From: Engraulis encrasicolus
Taxonomy: Eukaryota > Chordata > Actinopteri > Clupeiformes > Engraulidae
Direction of reading: 5' to 3'
Assembly: GCF_034702125.1 (NCBI RefSeq)
Contig: NC_085861.1
Span: 47,458,722 to 47,522,721, forward strand
Length of the DNA stretch: 64,000 bases
This document shows positions 1 through 11,655 of the stretch, piece after piece. The first letter of the stretch is position 1. Every line of letters starts with the position of its first letter. Under the pieces are notes generated by a model that had not been told where the DNA came from, made no database searches, and worked only from the letters and a program-made list of their open reading frames with translations. Both the position numbers and the translations under genes were made by a program.

Positions 1-65
1 CGACAGCACAGGCCAAGTGCCGGCTCTCATTATGTTGGGTGTGTGTGGGAACAGCCGTAAACATG

Positions 66-815
66 ACATTCTCCTCCTCTCTCCTCTCTCCTCTACCTCT
101 CCTCCACACTCATCTCCTTTCTTCCACTCTCCTCTCCTCCCCCTCTCCTCCACGCTCCTCTCCTTTCTTCCAATCTCCTCTCCTCTCCTCTCTCCTTTCT
201 CCCCCTCTCCTCTCCTCTCCTTTCTTCCACTCTCCTCTCCTCTCCTCTCTTCTCCTCTACCTCTCCTCCACGCTCCTCTCCTTTCTTCCACTCTCCTCTC
301 TCCTCCATCCTCCACGCTCCTCTCCTCTCTCCTCTCTCCTCTCTCCCCCTCTCCTCTACCTCTCCTCCACGCTCCTCTCCTTTCTTCCACTCTCCTCTCC
401 CCTCTCCTCTCCTCTCCTCTACCTCTCCTTCACGCTCCTCTCCTTTCTTCCACTGTCCTCTCCTCTCCTCTCCTCTCCTCCACCTCTTTCCTCCACGCTC
501 CTCTCCTTCCCTCTCCTCTCCTCTCTTGCCTCTCCACTCTCCTCTCCTCTCCTCTCCTCTCCTCTCTTCTCTTCTCCTCTCCTCTCCTGCTCTCTGCCTT
601 GCCGCTCCTCTCCTCTCCTCTCCTCTCCTTTCTTCCACTCTCCTCTCCTCTCCTCTACCTCTCCTTCACGCTCTTCTCCTTTCTTCCCCTCTCCTCTCCT
701 CCACCTCTCCTCCACGCTCCTCTCCTTCCCTCCACTCTCCTCTCCTCTCTTCTCTTGCCTCTCCACTCTCCTCCACTCTCCTCCACTCTCCTCTCCACCT
801 CTCTCCCCTCCTCCA
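66..815. repeat. Long polypyrimidine (TCCTC-type) tract
   Basis: About 750 bp made almost only of C and T on the + strand, built from CTCCT, CTCTC and a recurring longer phrase with TCCTTTCTTCCAC and TCCACGCTCC. The strand asymmetry is nearly complete. Open frames here (Leu/Ser/Pro-rich on +, Glu/Arg/Gly-rich on -) only translate the repeat. Such homopurine/homopyrimidine tracts can form triplex (H-DNA) structures; that is general knowledge and was not tested here. Confidence 0.95.
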
Positions 816-892
816 TGCCGCACACCGCAGCCTCCCGCCGCCCTAATGACAGCCCTGACTCCATCACAATGAGTAGTAAAGCCCGGCCGCAA

Positions 893-988
893 AACACACA
901 CATACGTACACACACCCACACACCCGTACACATAAATACATACTCTCCCTCTCACTCACTCTCTCATACTCTCACTCTCACTCACGCA

Positions 989-1019
<31 letters not shown>

Positions 1020-1020
1020 C
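893..1020. repeat. Imperfect (CA)n microsatellite
   Basis: ACACAC-rich sequence broken by CTCACT and TACA units, ending in a clean CA run at about 994-1020. Confidence 0.85.
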
Positions 1021-1189
1021 ATTCATGTTCACATATACCCTTTCTGATGGGCACAGATTCACAGTCATAGAAATTCACATGCGTACCGAGACACTTATAG
1101 ATGCATGCAAACACCCAGAAAGTTGTAGACTGACACAGGCACATATTAACGTAAGGCTGCGTGGTGTAATTTCATATGAAATATGATGG

Positions 1190-2340
1190 GGAAGCCTCCA
1201 GAAATACGTAGCTTACACATATTTTGGTTAAGAACTATAGAAAGGAAATTCACAATACAAAATCTATATCTTATGTGGGGATGCTGTCAAGGTGGCTGCC
1301 CTAACTGTTAAGTTGTGTGGGAAACCCTGCACATACTCAAACTCAATCGCTTACCGTTAGAAATGCAGATGCACGTTTACGATGATGTTAATTCAATATG
1401 CATATGTAACAATATTCACATACAGTAATGCCATGTCAGGCACTGTAGAGTTTCTCCTTCCACAGAATTAGAAAACGTCTGAAACAGAGTTAAAATAATG
1501 TTTCTAATTCCGAATGAATAGATTGGATTTTAGTAGTTTGGGATTAAAACTATTCTCCTTTTGAGTGTTCATAAATTAGAGTATTTCAAATAAGGAGTAT
1601 TTCAAGTGGGAATACAGCATCAACCTTTACCTCATGTTTTCATATGTACAAATTGGACAAGTCCCCGACTCTTTTCGAACTTTGCACTTTTGTTTCTAAA
1701 AGACGCTACATTCGATTCCCTGTGGGTGAAACGTAAAGGTCTGCATTACTCTCCGAAGACCTACTCTTGTGGCGCCTGTCCTTACTGTGTTTCTCTGAGA
1801 GGCCATCGGAAACCCGCTGACCCTGAAGCACTCCCGTCCAAAAGCACACAGGAGCAGCACTCGTATATGTTTTTCCTAGGCCATTTTCTGTCTCGCTCTC
1901 TCCCTGTCTCTTTCTCTGTCTCTCTCAGTCTTTGTGTGTGCGCGGACATGTGGGCACACACAGATTTTGTGATTGTACCTTTAGTGTGTGCGTGCGTCCG
2001 TGCGTCCGTGCGCGCGCTAGAGCGAAAGGCTGCTCTCCTCTCCTTGCGTGTCCTTTTAGTGAGACTGATGGCCGGGATCCATCCAGCGTCGTCTGAGAGG
2101 AGCGGAGGAAGCGAGCGGCTGGCTGGCTGCGTGCCGTGACCTCTCTGCCCCCAGGGGCCCCCTGTCTGAGGCCGCTGCCCACTTGAGAGCCTGGCTGTTG
2201 GGCTGTGGGCACTGGGACTACTGTTTTGTGTGTCTGTGCATGCGTATGTGTGTTCCTGCTTGAGTATGGCAGAATGTGCTGTGGGCTCTAAGTTAGTGTC
2301 CGTATACAGTAGGAGGAGAGTGAGATCTGTTCTAAGCGCA
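1190..2340. other. Intronic DNA with no recognised feature
   Basis: AT-rich to about 1700, then mixed sequence with short TCTC and GTGC runs. Short open frames show no family I recognise and no splice-bounded conserved block. It lies upstream of the recognised BCKDHB exons and is taken as intron. Confidence 0.5.
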
Positions 2341-2583
2341 TTTATGTGTAGGAAATAGTGTGTGTGTGTGTGTGCGTGTGCGTGCGTGCAAGTGTGTGTG
2401 TAAGTGTGTGTGAGCAAGATATCCAAAGCTCTGTGGTGAGTGGGTGTCCTGGCCAGGGGCGTGGAGCCCCGTGGCGTGTCCCCATACGGCCCCAGATCAC
2501 CGCAGGAGCACCACAAGGCCCCCAAGGGGCCCCCAAAGTGCCCGGCGGGGGAACCAACAGCGCACCACAATTAGTACGTGCAA

Positions 2584-2977
2584 CAGGGTTCCCACTGGTG
2601 CTTGAATTCCTTGAAAATGCTTGAATTTCAATTAAGTGTTTTCAAGGTTGTGAAAATGCTTGAATGTTTGGTGAAGTGCTTGAAAATGCTTGAAATTTGT
2701 GTCAAGTCAAATTCAGTAAGCCAAATAATAGAAATAAAGTGTTCAGGTAGATCAAAAATCTGAGATAGTGAGATGTCAGATGGGATTTGCCATTCGACAC
2801 CCTAAAATTGATTTCAATGCAGGAAATTGCATCTTAAAAAGCACAACATTTTCTGGGGGAGTACCCCCACACCCCCTTCCCGCGACCTATTGAAGGTGCT
2901 GAAAAACTGAAAACTTTGTGCTTGAAGGTGCTTGAAAAGTGCTTGAATTTGTTCATGAGAAAGGTGTGGGAACCCTG
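2584..2977. mobile_element. Non-autonomous DNA transposon, CAGGGTTCCCAC termini
   Basis: The ends are inverted: CAGGGTTCCCAC on the left and GTGGGAACCCTG on the right. GTGCAA occurs directly outside both ends (2578-2583 and 2978-2983) and could be a 6-bp target duplication. The interior repeats TGCTTGAA/CTTGAAAATG many times on both sides, as in subterminal repeat arrays. No transposase frame. The terminal CAGGG is hAT-like, but hAT normally makes 8-bp duplications, so the superfamily is left open. Confidence 0.75.
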
Positions 2978-3235
2978 GTGCAAGCTCCCCGCTGCCGGTT
3001 CCACAGAGGCAGGGCAGGGGGGCAGGCAAGGAGATGGAGGAGGCAGGGGAGAGGAGAGGAGAGGAGAGGAGAGGAGAGGAATCAAATAGACTCAAAACGT
3101 TGTCTACTTCACGACCAAAATGGCAGTCGCTTCACAAAACTCACGTGACTGAAAAGGGTCAATATAGTAGAGAGACGGAGAAGGCTGTTAACTTCTGTCG
3201 GTACCCCTCCTGTCACTTTTTGTTATGTAATCTGT

Positions 3236-3295
3236 CTTTGTGCGTGCGTGCGCTCGCGTGCGCTCGCGTGCGCTCGCGTGCGCTCGCGTGTGCTA
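3236..3295. repeat. 10-bp tandem repeat GCGTGCGCTC
   Basis: Four near-identical 10-bp units of alternating purine and pyrimidine (GTGCGCTCGC phase), flanked by GTGCGTGC. It is CpG-rich in an otherwise CpG-poor setting and has Z-DNA potential. Confidence 0.85.
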
Positions 3296-4004
3296 GGTAC
3301 AACAGCCTAGAGAGAAAGTGTGGTAGACTCTGGTGTGCGCGTGTGTGAGTGAGTTTAAGTAGGGTACTAGACCTTGAGACATAATCTAAGCTCTCGCATA
3401 TGTTTGTGTCTGTGTGGGCATCATGAACTATGTGTGTGAGCAAGAGAGACGGCGGGAGTGCTTTTTAGTTAGCATTTGCATGAGCACTTTATGTGTGGCC
3501 TATATTAAGGCCTTATGTTGGAGTCCATGTTTATCCGGGTGGGATCGTGTGAATGTGCTGTGATGATGTATATTTAGGGAAAGTGAATGCAAGGCAGCGG
3601 GAGTAAATATGTGTTTGTGTGTGTGTTTTTGTTTGTGGCCAAATGTTTGGGCGCTTGGGTCTATTTGAGAACGTGTGAATGTACTCCGGCGTGCTTGTTC
3701 CATAGTACTTTAGTGTGTGTAGCGTGTTTTTCCTTAAGAGCGGAGTGTAGACATTTTGTCTGGTGTATATTTCACGCGCGTGTATGTTCGATTGTGCGTA
3801 AGCATTTTACCTAGTATGCTTGTGTGTCTTTTTTTGTGTGTGTTTTGTGATGACCATCTCAAAGTCACACAGATACATCAAGTGTGTGTAGAGGCTCAAA
3901 CACACGTCTGCCATGCACAGACAAGAAATACACGCATAAACAATCACAAAATACACACACAGAAATACCGCACCCACCCACCCATGCTCAAGCACACTCA
4001 CGCA

Positions 4005-4007
<3 letters not shown>

Positions 4008-4065
<58 letters not shown>

Positions 4066-4073
4066 GCGCGCAC
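4008..4073. repeat. (CA)n microsatellite
   Basis: About 30 uninterrupted CA dinucleotides running into CGCGCG at the right end. Confidence 0.95.
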
Positions 4074-4439
4074 ACAGCTGCAACTCTGCATCTTTCCGCT
4101 GCAGTGCCCAGGGCTCAGGCATGTTGTGTGATGTGCTGTGATGTAGTAAATGCGTGGCTCAGACAGACTGGACATCAGTGGCCACCAGTGGCATTGGCAT
4201 GCTAGCGCCAATTAGCTGCTGGTTGGCGCCACTAACCGCTGGCATGGCATGGTCCCCTAAAGCCCTGAGAGACGGGAGAGGCAGACGGATGGGCTGTCCG
4301 GTGCGGTGCGGTACGGTGCAGGCCAGTCGACTCGGACAGTCAGGGAGACCGTCGGATGATGAGAGTGAAAGGATGTCTTGTAAGACATAGACGGCCATGG
4401 TTCACTTATTTCTGGACATTTTTTTTCACCTCTCTATCG

Positions 4440-4521
<82 letters not shown>

Positions 4522-4528
4522 CTTTTTT

Positions 4529-4560
<32 letters not shown>

Positions 4561-4570
4561 CCTCTCTCTG
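4440..4570. repeat. (CT)n then (TTTC)n then (CT)n compound microsatellite
   Basis: A CT run of about 40 bp is followed by about nine TTTC units and a second CT run. The Leu/Ser/Phe-rich frames across it translate the repeat. Confidence 0.95.
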
Positions 4571-5288
4571 TCCCTCCATTATGGTATTACATTACACTCC
4601 CTCCTCTTTCCTATTGTTCTCTGAGGTCTGCAGTATATATCCCTCCTCATATGATTGCTCCTCTGGCCTCTGGTTCCCTCTGTGTCAGTCTGTGTATGCT
4701 GCTCTGGTCCTCGGTGACCCCTCTGCCAGTTTTGTTCTCCGTGATGATAGAGCTGTCAGTTTGCGAGGGCCTTTCTGGCCTTTGTGGTCTTCGAGATGTG
4801 TGTGTGTGTGTGTGCGTGCGTGCGTGCGTACTTGCATGTGTATGTGTGTGTGTGTGCGTACACTGCGCAAATATATGTCAGGGCACTGCAACACTTCTGC
4901 TGCTTCACTAGTTCACTAGTTACGTTCAGAATTGCAAACCACCCGCGTTCATACCAGACTCAATACTGGACTTTTCTGTATTTGAGCATACCGGATGAGT
5001 CTGCCGACGTCCACGTCATGACAGTTTGCAGGGTAAAAAAAACTGTTCGCACTGCGAACCAAATATCGTTTACACAAGCTTTGGCTTGCGGCGTGAACTT
5101 GTGTGTTGCTATGCCAAGGCGAGGATTGTGTATGTACGTGTCTGCATTGAAATCTCCATTGGAAGGTGAGAGAGTGTTTTCTTCAGTGCCATCACCAGAC
5201 TGTACAGGCTGTTTCAACAATATGTTGCTGTTCCTGAGAGCCAATGTTTCAGTGCCTGAGATTTGTGCCCATCTTCCAAATTACGTGG

Positions 5289-5340
5289 TGCGTCCGTCCG
5301 TCCGTCCGTCCGTCCGTCCATCCGTCCGTCCGTCCGTCCA
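5289..5340. repeat. (CCGT)n tetranucleotide microsatellite
   Basis: About a dozen CCGT units with two CCAT variants, only about 80 bp left of a very long CA array. Confidence 0.95.
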
Positions 5341-5414
5341 TGTGTCATGTTTTATTGAAGTTGACTTAGTGCACTGCCTACTCCTTTGCTTGAGCCTTGA
5401 GACCCACTTTTCTG

Positions 5415-5560
<146 letters not shown>

Positions 5561-5671
5561 AAGTTCTCATTCACAACCTTTTCAGTCACTACCAGCTTTG
5601 CTGTAAGAAGGCCGGGCTCCTCCCCCCTGTTAAATTACTGTAGTGACCTTGGTTAAGAACTTGGTAGCTCT

Positions 5672-5896
5672 GGGTCAAAGACGTCTTTGTCATTCAGTGT
5701 TACGGACACCTTCTGCCGACTGTAACTGCAAAAAAACATGATTTTTAAATTGTTTCAAGTGAATGTATGACAACCGAGGCTTTCATGAATTCCCTGTAAC
5801 AATAAATAAATAAAAAGTCATGTTTTTTTACAGTTACAGTCAGCAGAAGGCATCAGTTACACTGAATGACAATGCCATTTTGCACGTCTTTGACCC
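5672..5896. repeat. Long inverted repeat (palindromic MITE-like)
   Basis: The left arm begins GGGTCAAAGACGTCTTTG and the right arm ends GCACGTCTTTGACCC. The arms pair for about 75 bp, including TTCAGTGT(T)AC, CTTCTGC and CATGTTTTT blocks, with a spacer of about 65 bp holding AATAAATAAATAAA. No open frame and no target duplication were identified. It is probably a miniature inverted-repeat element; the RNA hairpin would be too long for a typical pre-miRNA. Confidence 0.7.
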
Positions 5897-6129
5897 CTCT
5901 ACACACCAAACTGGTTAATCACTATTGACGATGACTGTATTTATCATGACTAGCAATAGCCAGAGGTGGAAATAGTGATGATTATTGATCGATAGTGGTT
6001 GATTTAGGGTGGTAGTCATGGATCATTGTTGGTCAGTAGGCTATACTGTAAAATAATATTGATCATCAATCAACACCATATCTGTTGGTCTGTATGTAAT
6101 CTGTGATGTAGTCTGAATGAGATGCAAGG

Positions 6130-6256
<127 letters not shown>

Positions 6257-6475
6257 ACACTTTGGGGCTAGGGGTGGTGTGGTGGCTTTGATTTGTCCTT
6301 TTGGCGCCACACATTCCGGAAAGTTCCATGGGGTCATGCTACCCTTATGAGATTGTGTGCGTGTGTAAATTCTGTCCAGTGACGTTGTGATAAGAGCAGC
6401 CAGTGCGTTCAGGTCAGAACCATCTGAGGAATGAGCTGGACTGTCAGTTCAAACACTGTCACCATGTGCTGGCCA

Positions 6476-6612
6476 TCTCTCTCTCTTGCTCTCGCTCTCG
6501 CTCTCTCTCGCTCTCTCTCTCTCTTGCTCTCTCTCTTGCTCGCTCTCTCTCTCTCTGTCTCTGTCTGTCTCTCTCTCCGTCTCTCTCTCCCTCTCTCTCG
6601 CTCTCGCTCGAT
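6476..6612. repeat. CT-rich microsatellite
   Basis: CT runs with TTGCTCGCTC and GTCTCT interruptions. Confidence 0.9.
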
Positions 6613-6774
6613 CAAATACAGATATGCAGCACTATAATTGAACTTTCTCTGATTTCCTTGGCCTCCCACTTCACTTCATCTCCAATTTCCCCTTTTGCTC
6701 GCCTCTCCTTTTTCACTCCATTTCTCCATTTCTCCTTGCCTATTCATCAACGCACCTCTCTCTCTCTCTCGCCC

Positions 6775-6823
6775 GCACGCACGCACACACGCACGCACAC
6801 ACACGCACGCACACACACGCACG

Positions 6824-6858
<35 letters not shown>

Positions 6859-6876
6859 GCACGCACACGCACACAG
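6775..6876. repeat. Compound CA/CG microsatellite
   Basis: ACGCACGCACAC-type units, alternating purine and pyrimidine throughout, with CGCGCG near 6830. Confidence 0.9.
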
Positions 6877-7140
6877 GCACAAAAACACCATTTTCAATCA
6901 AAGCAACATTCATTTTCTCCATGAAACCCTCTAATATGAGAGAAAGGTGATGCGTCTTGTGGCAACACTCACACATGCCTGCAGTAACTCTCCATTGTGA
7001 TTCTCAATGTGAGCCATTTTCCACTTTGCGGTTCCGCAGGTGTTCCCAAAAATTCCTGGAGGTTAAAGTGGAATCTTCCGTGGCCGCCCCCATGCCAATC
7101 AAAGCGGCTGTGCTCCCCTCCCCTCCTAGTGCAGTTATCT

Positions 7141-7265
<125 letters not shown>

Positions 7266-7380
7266 GCTTCTTTCCCCTAATAGACCGATTGGCAGACACG
7301 CACACCCTCACATGTAAGCTCACACAAACTTGCAAACGTAGAGTGAATGGCTGAGAGAGAGTGAATGAGCGTGTGCTTGT

Positions 7381-7426
<46 letters not shown>

Positions 7427-7710
7427 AGCCAGCCCCTTCCCCCATAAATCCTCTGTTGCTGTCGTCCCCTTTAACCGCAGAATCCCACAACCCATAATTC
7501 CCTCCTTCTGTCACTTCCTGCCAGTGCGTTCACTCTGCTGTGTGGGTCTTAATTAGACGTCCCCCCCAAACCAGCTGCCCAAACCAATCAGATCGCCCCC
7601 CTTCGGGCAAAGCAGGAAATGGCATCCTAAAAATAGTTTCCTAGGTGTGATGGATGTCAATTTTCAGATTGTGAAAGGTGGACAGGTGGCAAATCTGGGC
7701 CTGTGGTTGG

Positions 7711-7874
7711 TAGGGGTGTAATTAATAATCAATATGTAGTATCGATGCATTGATCCTCTGGCCGACGATCGAATCAAATCCTATTGTATTGTGGGGCATT
7801 CTTAAGTATAAAAAATAATCAATATCGAATCGTATCTAATCGTCTCGTCGTGGAAGCTGTGATTTACACCCCTA
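7711..7874. mobile_element. hAT-type MITE, TAGGGGTGTAA ends
   Basis: A 164-bp element with inverted ends TAGGGGTGTAAT and ATTTACACCCCTA. It is flanked by GTGGTTGG (7703-7710) and GTGGTGGG (7875-7882), 7 of 8 identical, which fits the 8-bp target duplication of hAT elements. The interior has repeated ATCGAAT/AATCGTAT stretches. A second, broken copy in the other orientation lies at 26352-26449. Confidence 0.85.
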
Positions 7875-7882
7875 GTGGTGGG

Positions 7883-8611
7883 GCAGATCCGTTTCAGGTG
7901 GCTTTTACAAGTTGACATGGCATCAGTAGACAGGGGTAAATGTTTTCGCCTCAGCTTGAAAGATGTTAAGGAGGTTTTTTTGGTGTGGTCGAGACAGTTG
8001 GGGAGGGCGTGGGGGGTTTGAGAGAGGGCCTCTTTGGTTTCACACTGGGCACGCCGCCGCCACAGAACCGCACAGCTTTGCCTGTTTGTGATCTCCCACC
8101 GAGTGCCTGCAGGCTGTGTAGTCATCACTTCACCTCCTGGTTTTCCCTCAGCCTCTTGGTGTAGAAAACCACTCCTAAACTGTGTGGATGTGTACGTCCG
8201 TCTGCGGTATATATGTGTCAGTATGTATATTTCTGCGGGAGTGCTCGGCAGACATTTTTGGCGTAGGCTTCCATTTTCCTTTCAGGCAGCTTTTGGTCCA
8301 TGGTGGGGGTCAGGATTGAATGTCAGAGGTTGTTTTTCTTTTGGGTTTCTGCTGATCTGCTTGTGGCCTGCCCGGCCCTGCATCATGCTCGAGTGGTGGG
8401 GCAGTGGAGGAGAGAGAGAGAGAGGCCTGTGCTGTCTCTAGTGTAGTTCCCCCCTGGGAATGGGACTACGGGCTAGTGTTGGGTTTCTTGTGGTGGCCTG
8501 CTGATTAGGTCTCGCCGTCCGCAGAGCAGACCTGTGATTTGGGCCACTCAAGGAGCGCCACGCGCCATCAGTGGAGAGATCCAAAAAACACCATCTGGGT
8601 CAGTCATTATA

Positions 8612-8615
<4 letters not shown>
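7883..8615. other. Intronic DNA with no recognised feature
   Basis: Mixed GC content with scattered purine runs such as GGAGAGAGAG near 8408. No conserved frame, RNA gene or transposon ends were seen. Confidence 0.5.
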
Positions 8616-8621
<6 letters not shown>

Positions 8622-8684
<63 letters not shown>

Positions 8685-8847
8685 CTCCCACTCTCTCTCT
8701 CAGACTCTCTCTCTCTCTCCCCTCCTCGCTCCTCTCTCTCCCTCCTCTCTCTCTCTCCCTCCCACGCCCACCCCTCTCTCCTCTCCCATCCTCTCTCTCC
8801 CATCTCTCTCTTCCCCTGTCTCTCTCACCCTCTCCATCTCTCCATCC

Positions 8848-8914
<67 letters not shown>
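8622..8914. repeat. (CT)n compound microsatellite
   Basis: Two clean CT runs (about 8622-8681 and 8856-8914) joined by C/T-rich sequence with CCCTCC and CACGCCCACC interruptions. Confidence 0.95.
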
Positions 8915-8918
<4 letters not shown>

Positions 8919-8934
8919 CATGTGTGTGTGGAGA

Positions 8935-10480
8935 ATTTGGCTGAAAATCTGTACTGTTATATCAAAAAAGGTACTGTAGGTGAAAATTATATCAAGCAAC
9001 GCTTGGCTGGATTTCTTTCGATGCACCCCTTACAGGTCAGGAGTAAGTGTTTGCTTTTTTTCTCTCAGTCAACCCAATATACTGCCCATGAAGAAAGAGA
9101 TTTCCTGTTGTTATTCCATTACTCAACACTATTCACTATTTAGAAATCTACCGACCTAAGAAGAAGATTATTTGCCTGGTAAATGTGTCCTGGTGTACCT
9201 TTTTAAAGCGGTCTGTGCCTCTGCTTTCATACTACATACACTTACACACACTTACACACAAGTTATCAAACAATAAGATTAGAGCCTCAAACACATCATA
9301 GGGAGCACTGTCCTCAGTTGTCCTCCTCTGAGATATGTGATATTGAATGACACACATTTTGTGGAAGCACACAGCAAGTCATAACTTAAGGACAGCTCTG
9401 TTGGCCAAGATCATGAGAGGTTTTTATATGACTGTATATTTGATTTGTGTTTTTTTACAGTACACTGCACTTGGTCTGGGCTTTATTTTACATCTGTTAC
9501 ATGCACCTGCCCAGAAAATCGATCAGCAAACAGGCGTGGGACTCTGGAGAGACCAAGAGACACTCACTAATCCACATCATGTCAGCACTGTTGGACATTA
9601 TTCCACAAGAAACATTTGCTAGTGAATAATCATAACTTTTGATGGTTTTGATAATTTCAGGAATAGAATTTGCTCTGTCGGTCACTCCGGAGAGGTCAAA
9701 AAACAGGTCCACTCAACCACAGCCTGTCACAAGAAAGACGATGGCCTATAAATCCAGTCTTTTAGCTAGGCAAGGAAATAAACGCATAGAGCCTGCCTTG
9801 ACATAAATAATAAACAAACAAACAAGCAATTTCGACCAACCTGTAAGTGCATTCCCAGTTCTGTCGGAGATTATGTCATTTTTGGTTGCTTTGGTTGCTC
9901 CCCTCTGGCATATTTCATGATTTTTGAACGCCCTACAGAGATGAGACAGGCGTGGTGTGACGCAATGTGCAGAATGACAAGAGATGCAGTATAACAATGA
10001 CCAGACCTGGAAATGTCTGCCTTCAGAAAGTCCCATGTGTCTCTTCCAGCCACAGACTAACGCCAGGGACACATGCAAGTGAAATTTGCAAAATGGCAAA
10101 ATTCGCCAATCATTCATATGAGGTGAAGTCAAGAGGGGTGAGGACAAGTAAAGTGAAGTGAAAATGTTGAGACTACTTAACTGCAATACAAATCTCACCA
10201 GCGGCGATCAACGAATTCACAGCACAGAGGCTTAAAGCAATTTCATTCGCTGTTACACCCTATTGATCATTGAGCTGTCAGGATGAAACACTGAATTTCG
10301 GCCAGCTTTGTCGGTGTTGTTTCATTTCCACGTGTCCCTAGTGTAAGCCTGCGATGGATGTACCAGTCCAAGCATTTGTCTGCTTATTAGGATGGATGGG
10401 ACTTGTGACTGGGTTTTACTCTCTTCTCAAGCCAGGGTTTACATCACCAATTTTGACATATGAGTTGTAATCCACCTGAC
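8935..10480. other. Intronic DNA with no recognised feature
   Basis: AT-rich single-copy-looking sequence. The frame at 9347-9622 follows a TTTTTTACAG acceptor-like site but matches no family I know and has no obvious donor. The phrase CCAGGGACACATGCAAGTGA at 10063-10082 resembles a MITE end, but no partner end was found. Confidence 0.45.
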
Positions 10481-10490
10481 TACACTGCTC

Positions 10491-10640
10491 CTCTCCTCTC
10501 CTCTCCTCTCCTCTCCTCTCCTCTCTCTCTTCTCTTCTCCTCTCTCTCTTCTCCTCTCTCTCTTCTCCTCTCTCTCCTCTCCTCTCCTCTCTCTCCTCTC
10601 CTCTCCTCTCCTCTCCTCTCCTCTCCTCTCCGCTCCTCTC
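10491..10640. repeat. (CTCCT)n polypyrimidine microsatellite
   Basis: About 150 bp of CTCCT and CTCTCTT units with one strand pure pyrimidine, the same kind of sequence as at 66-815. Confidence 0.95.
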
Positions 10641-10986
10641 CAAGGTTGAGCAAAGCTGGTTTAGCTGTGCTGCTTTTGCATGCTGCGCTGCTAACATATA
10701 TACTGAGCGTGCTGTCATTACCTGTAATTTGCACACGTCGGTTAAATAACACAATTTATTCATTTTTTGCCTTAACATTTAAACCCTATTTTACACTTAT
10801 ATGGATATGTTTGTAAATGCATCCATTTGGGCCTGTTGTTTACATGTAAACAGAGGTTTAGCCCTCTGTGCCATATGCAACCATGTAAACATGCTATATG
10901 TTTTAAAAAACAAAAAAAATCTGCATGTGTAATAAAGGCCTGACTTTTCTGCAGGGCCTCTGGTGTATTAAAGCCACCTAGCCTTA

Positions 10987-11337
10987 AGCCAGGCTCAAAC
11001 TACACGACTAGCGATTATGTGTCCGATTTTGACATCGGGGTGCACCGCACACTAGAAGAGAATCGCAACTGTCAATCCTATCGCTGCTTGCAGCCACCGA
11101 GACAATGCCCGACGTTCTATTTCCAGTCGCAAATATCAAACAGTGTTTGATTTCTACGACTTGCGATCGGCGACTCTTTAAGCTGCTAAAGTTCTATCTT
11201 AGAACGTCGCACACAACGAGGAAATCTTCCCCGACAATTGCTTGCGAGGGCCCCGGGGGGGTAACGTTCCAGCGATTGTCGTAAGGGGGTGTTTCAGCCG
11301 AGAATCGGGCCGATAGTCGTGTAGTTTGAGCCAGGCT
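10987..11337. mobile_element. PIF/Harbinger-type MITE with TTA duplication
   Basis: A 351-bp element. The left end AGCCAGGCTCAAACTACACG and the right end CGTGTAGTTTGAGCCAGGCT are perfect inverted repeats, and the match continues four more bases inward (ACTA/TAGT). TTA lies directly outside both ends (10984-10986 and 11338-11340), matching the 3-bp TWA target duplication of PIF/Harbinger. The interior is CpG-rich with several TCG/CGA motifs and no transposase. Confidence 0.9.
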
Positions 11338-11525
11338 TTAGACACCTGCTGTACTCAAGAGTTTTAGATGCACATATAGAGGGTCCTTTTAGCAAGTGAG
11401 CTCCCTACTACACTTTTACCGTACATCCATGTTCTTATTCACACAACTGTTCAGCCAGAAACATCAGCTGATTAACCCAAAGTCCTTTTAGGGCTCTGGA
11501 CTATTATGGTATATAGTTCCTGATG

Positions 11526-11655
11526 GGCCCTGCCGTGGTTCAAACCGTAGGGCACTGCACTGTTCACCGGGAACCCGGGTTCGATTCCCGACCTGAGGTC
11601 ATTTCCAGATCCTCCCCCATCTCTCTCCCAGTCATTTCCTGTAAAATCCTTCACT
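11526..11655 (+). mobile_element. tRNA-derived SINE, diverged copy
   Basis: The tRNA-like head starts GGCCCTGCCGTGG, carries TAGGGCACT and the B-box GGTTCGATTCC, then a pyrimidine-rich body (CCATCTCTCTCC, TTTCCTG). This is the same family as 25226-25374, 33327-33519, 50285-50446 and 63729-63851. The head is diverged in the anticodon-arm region and the tail is decayed. Confidence 0.85.

Noticed and set aside
17..1186. Ser/Leu/Pro-rich 389-codon frame and Glu/Arg-rich antisense frames
   Set aside because: Produced by the CTCCT polypyrimidine tract; composition follows the repeat and ends vary with it.
9347..9622. Possible host exon after TTTTTTACAG
   Set aside because: No product recognised, no good donor, and the methionine-started frame begins upstream of the acceptor-like site.
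10063..10250. Harbinger-type MITE starting CCAGGGACACATGCAAG
   Set aside because: Only one end was found, with no inverted partner and no duplication.
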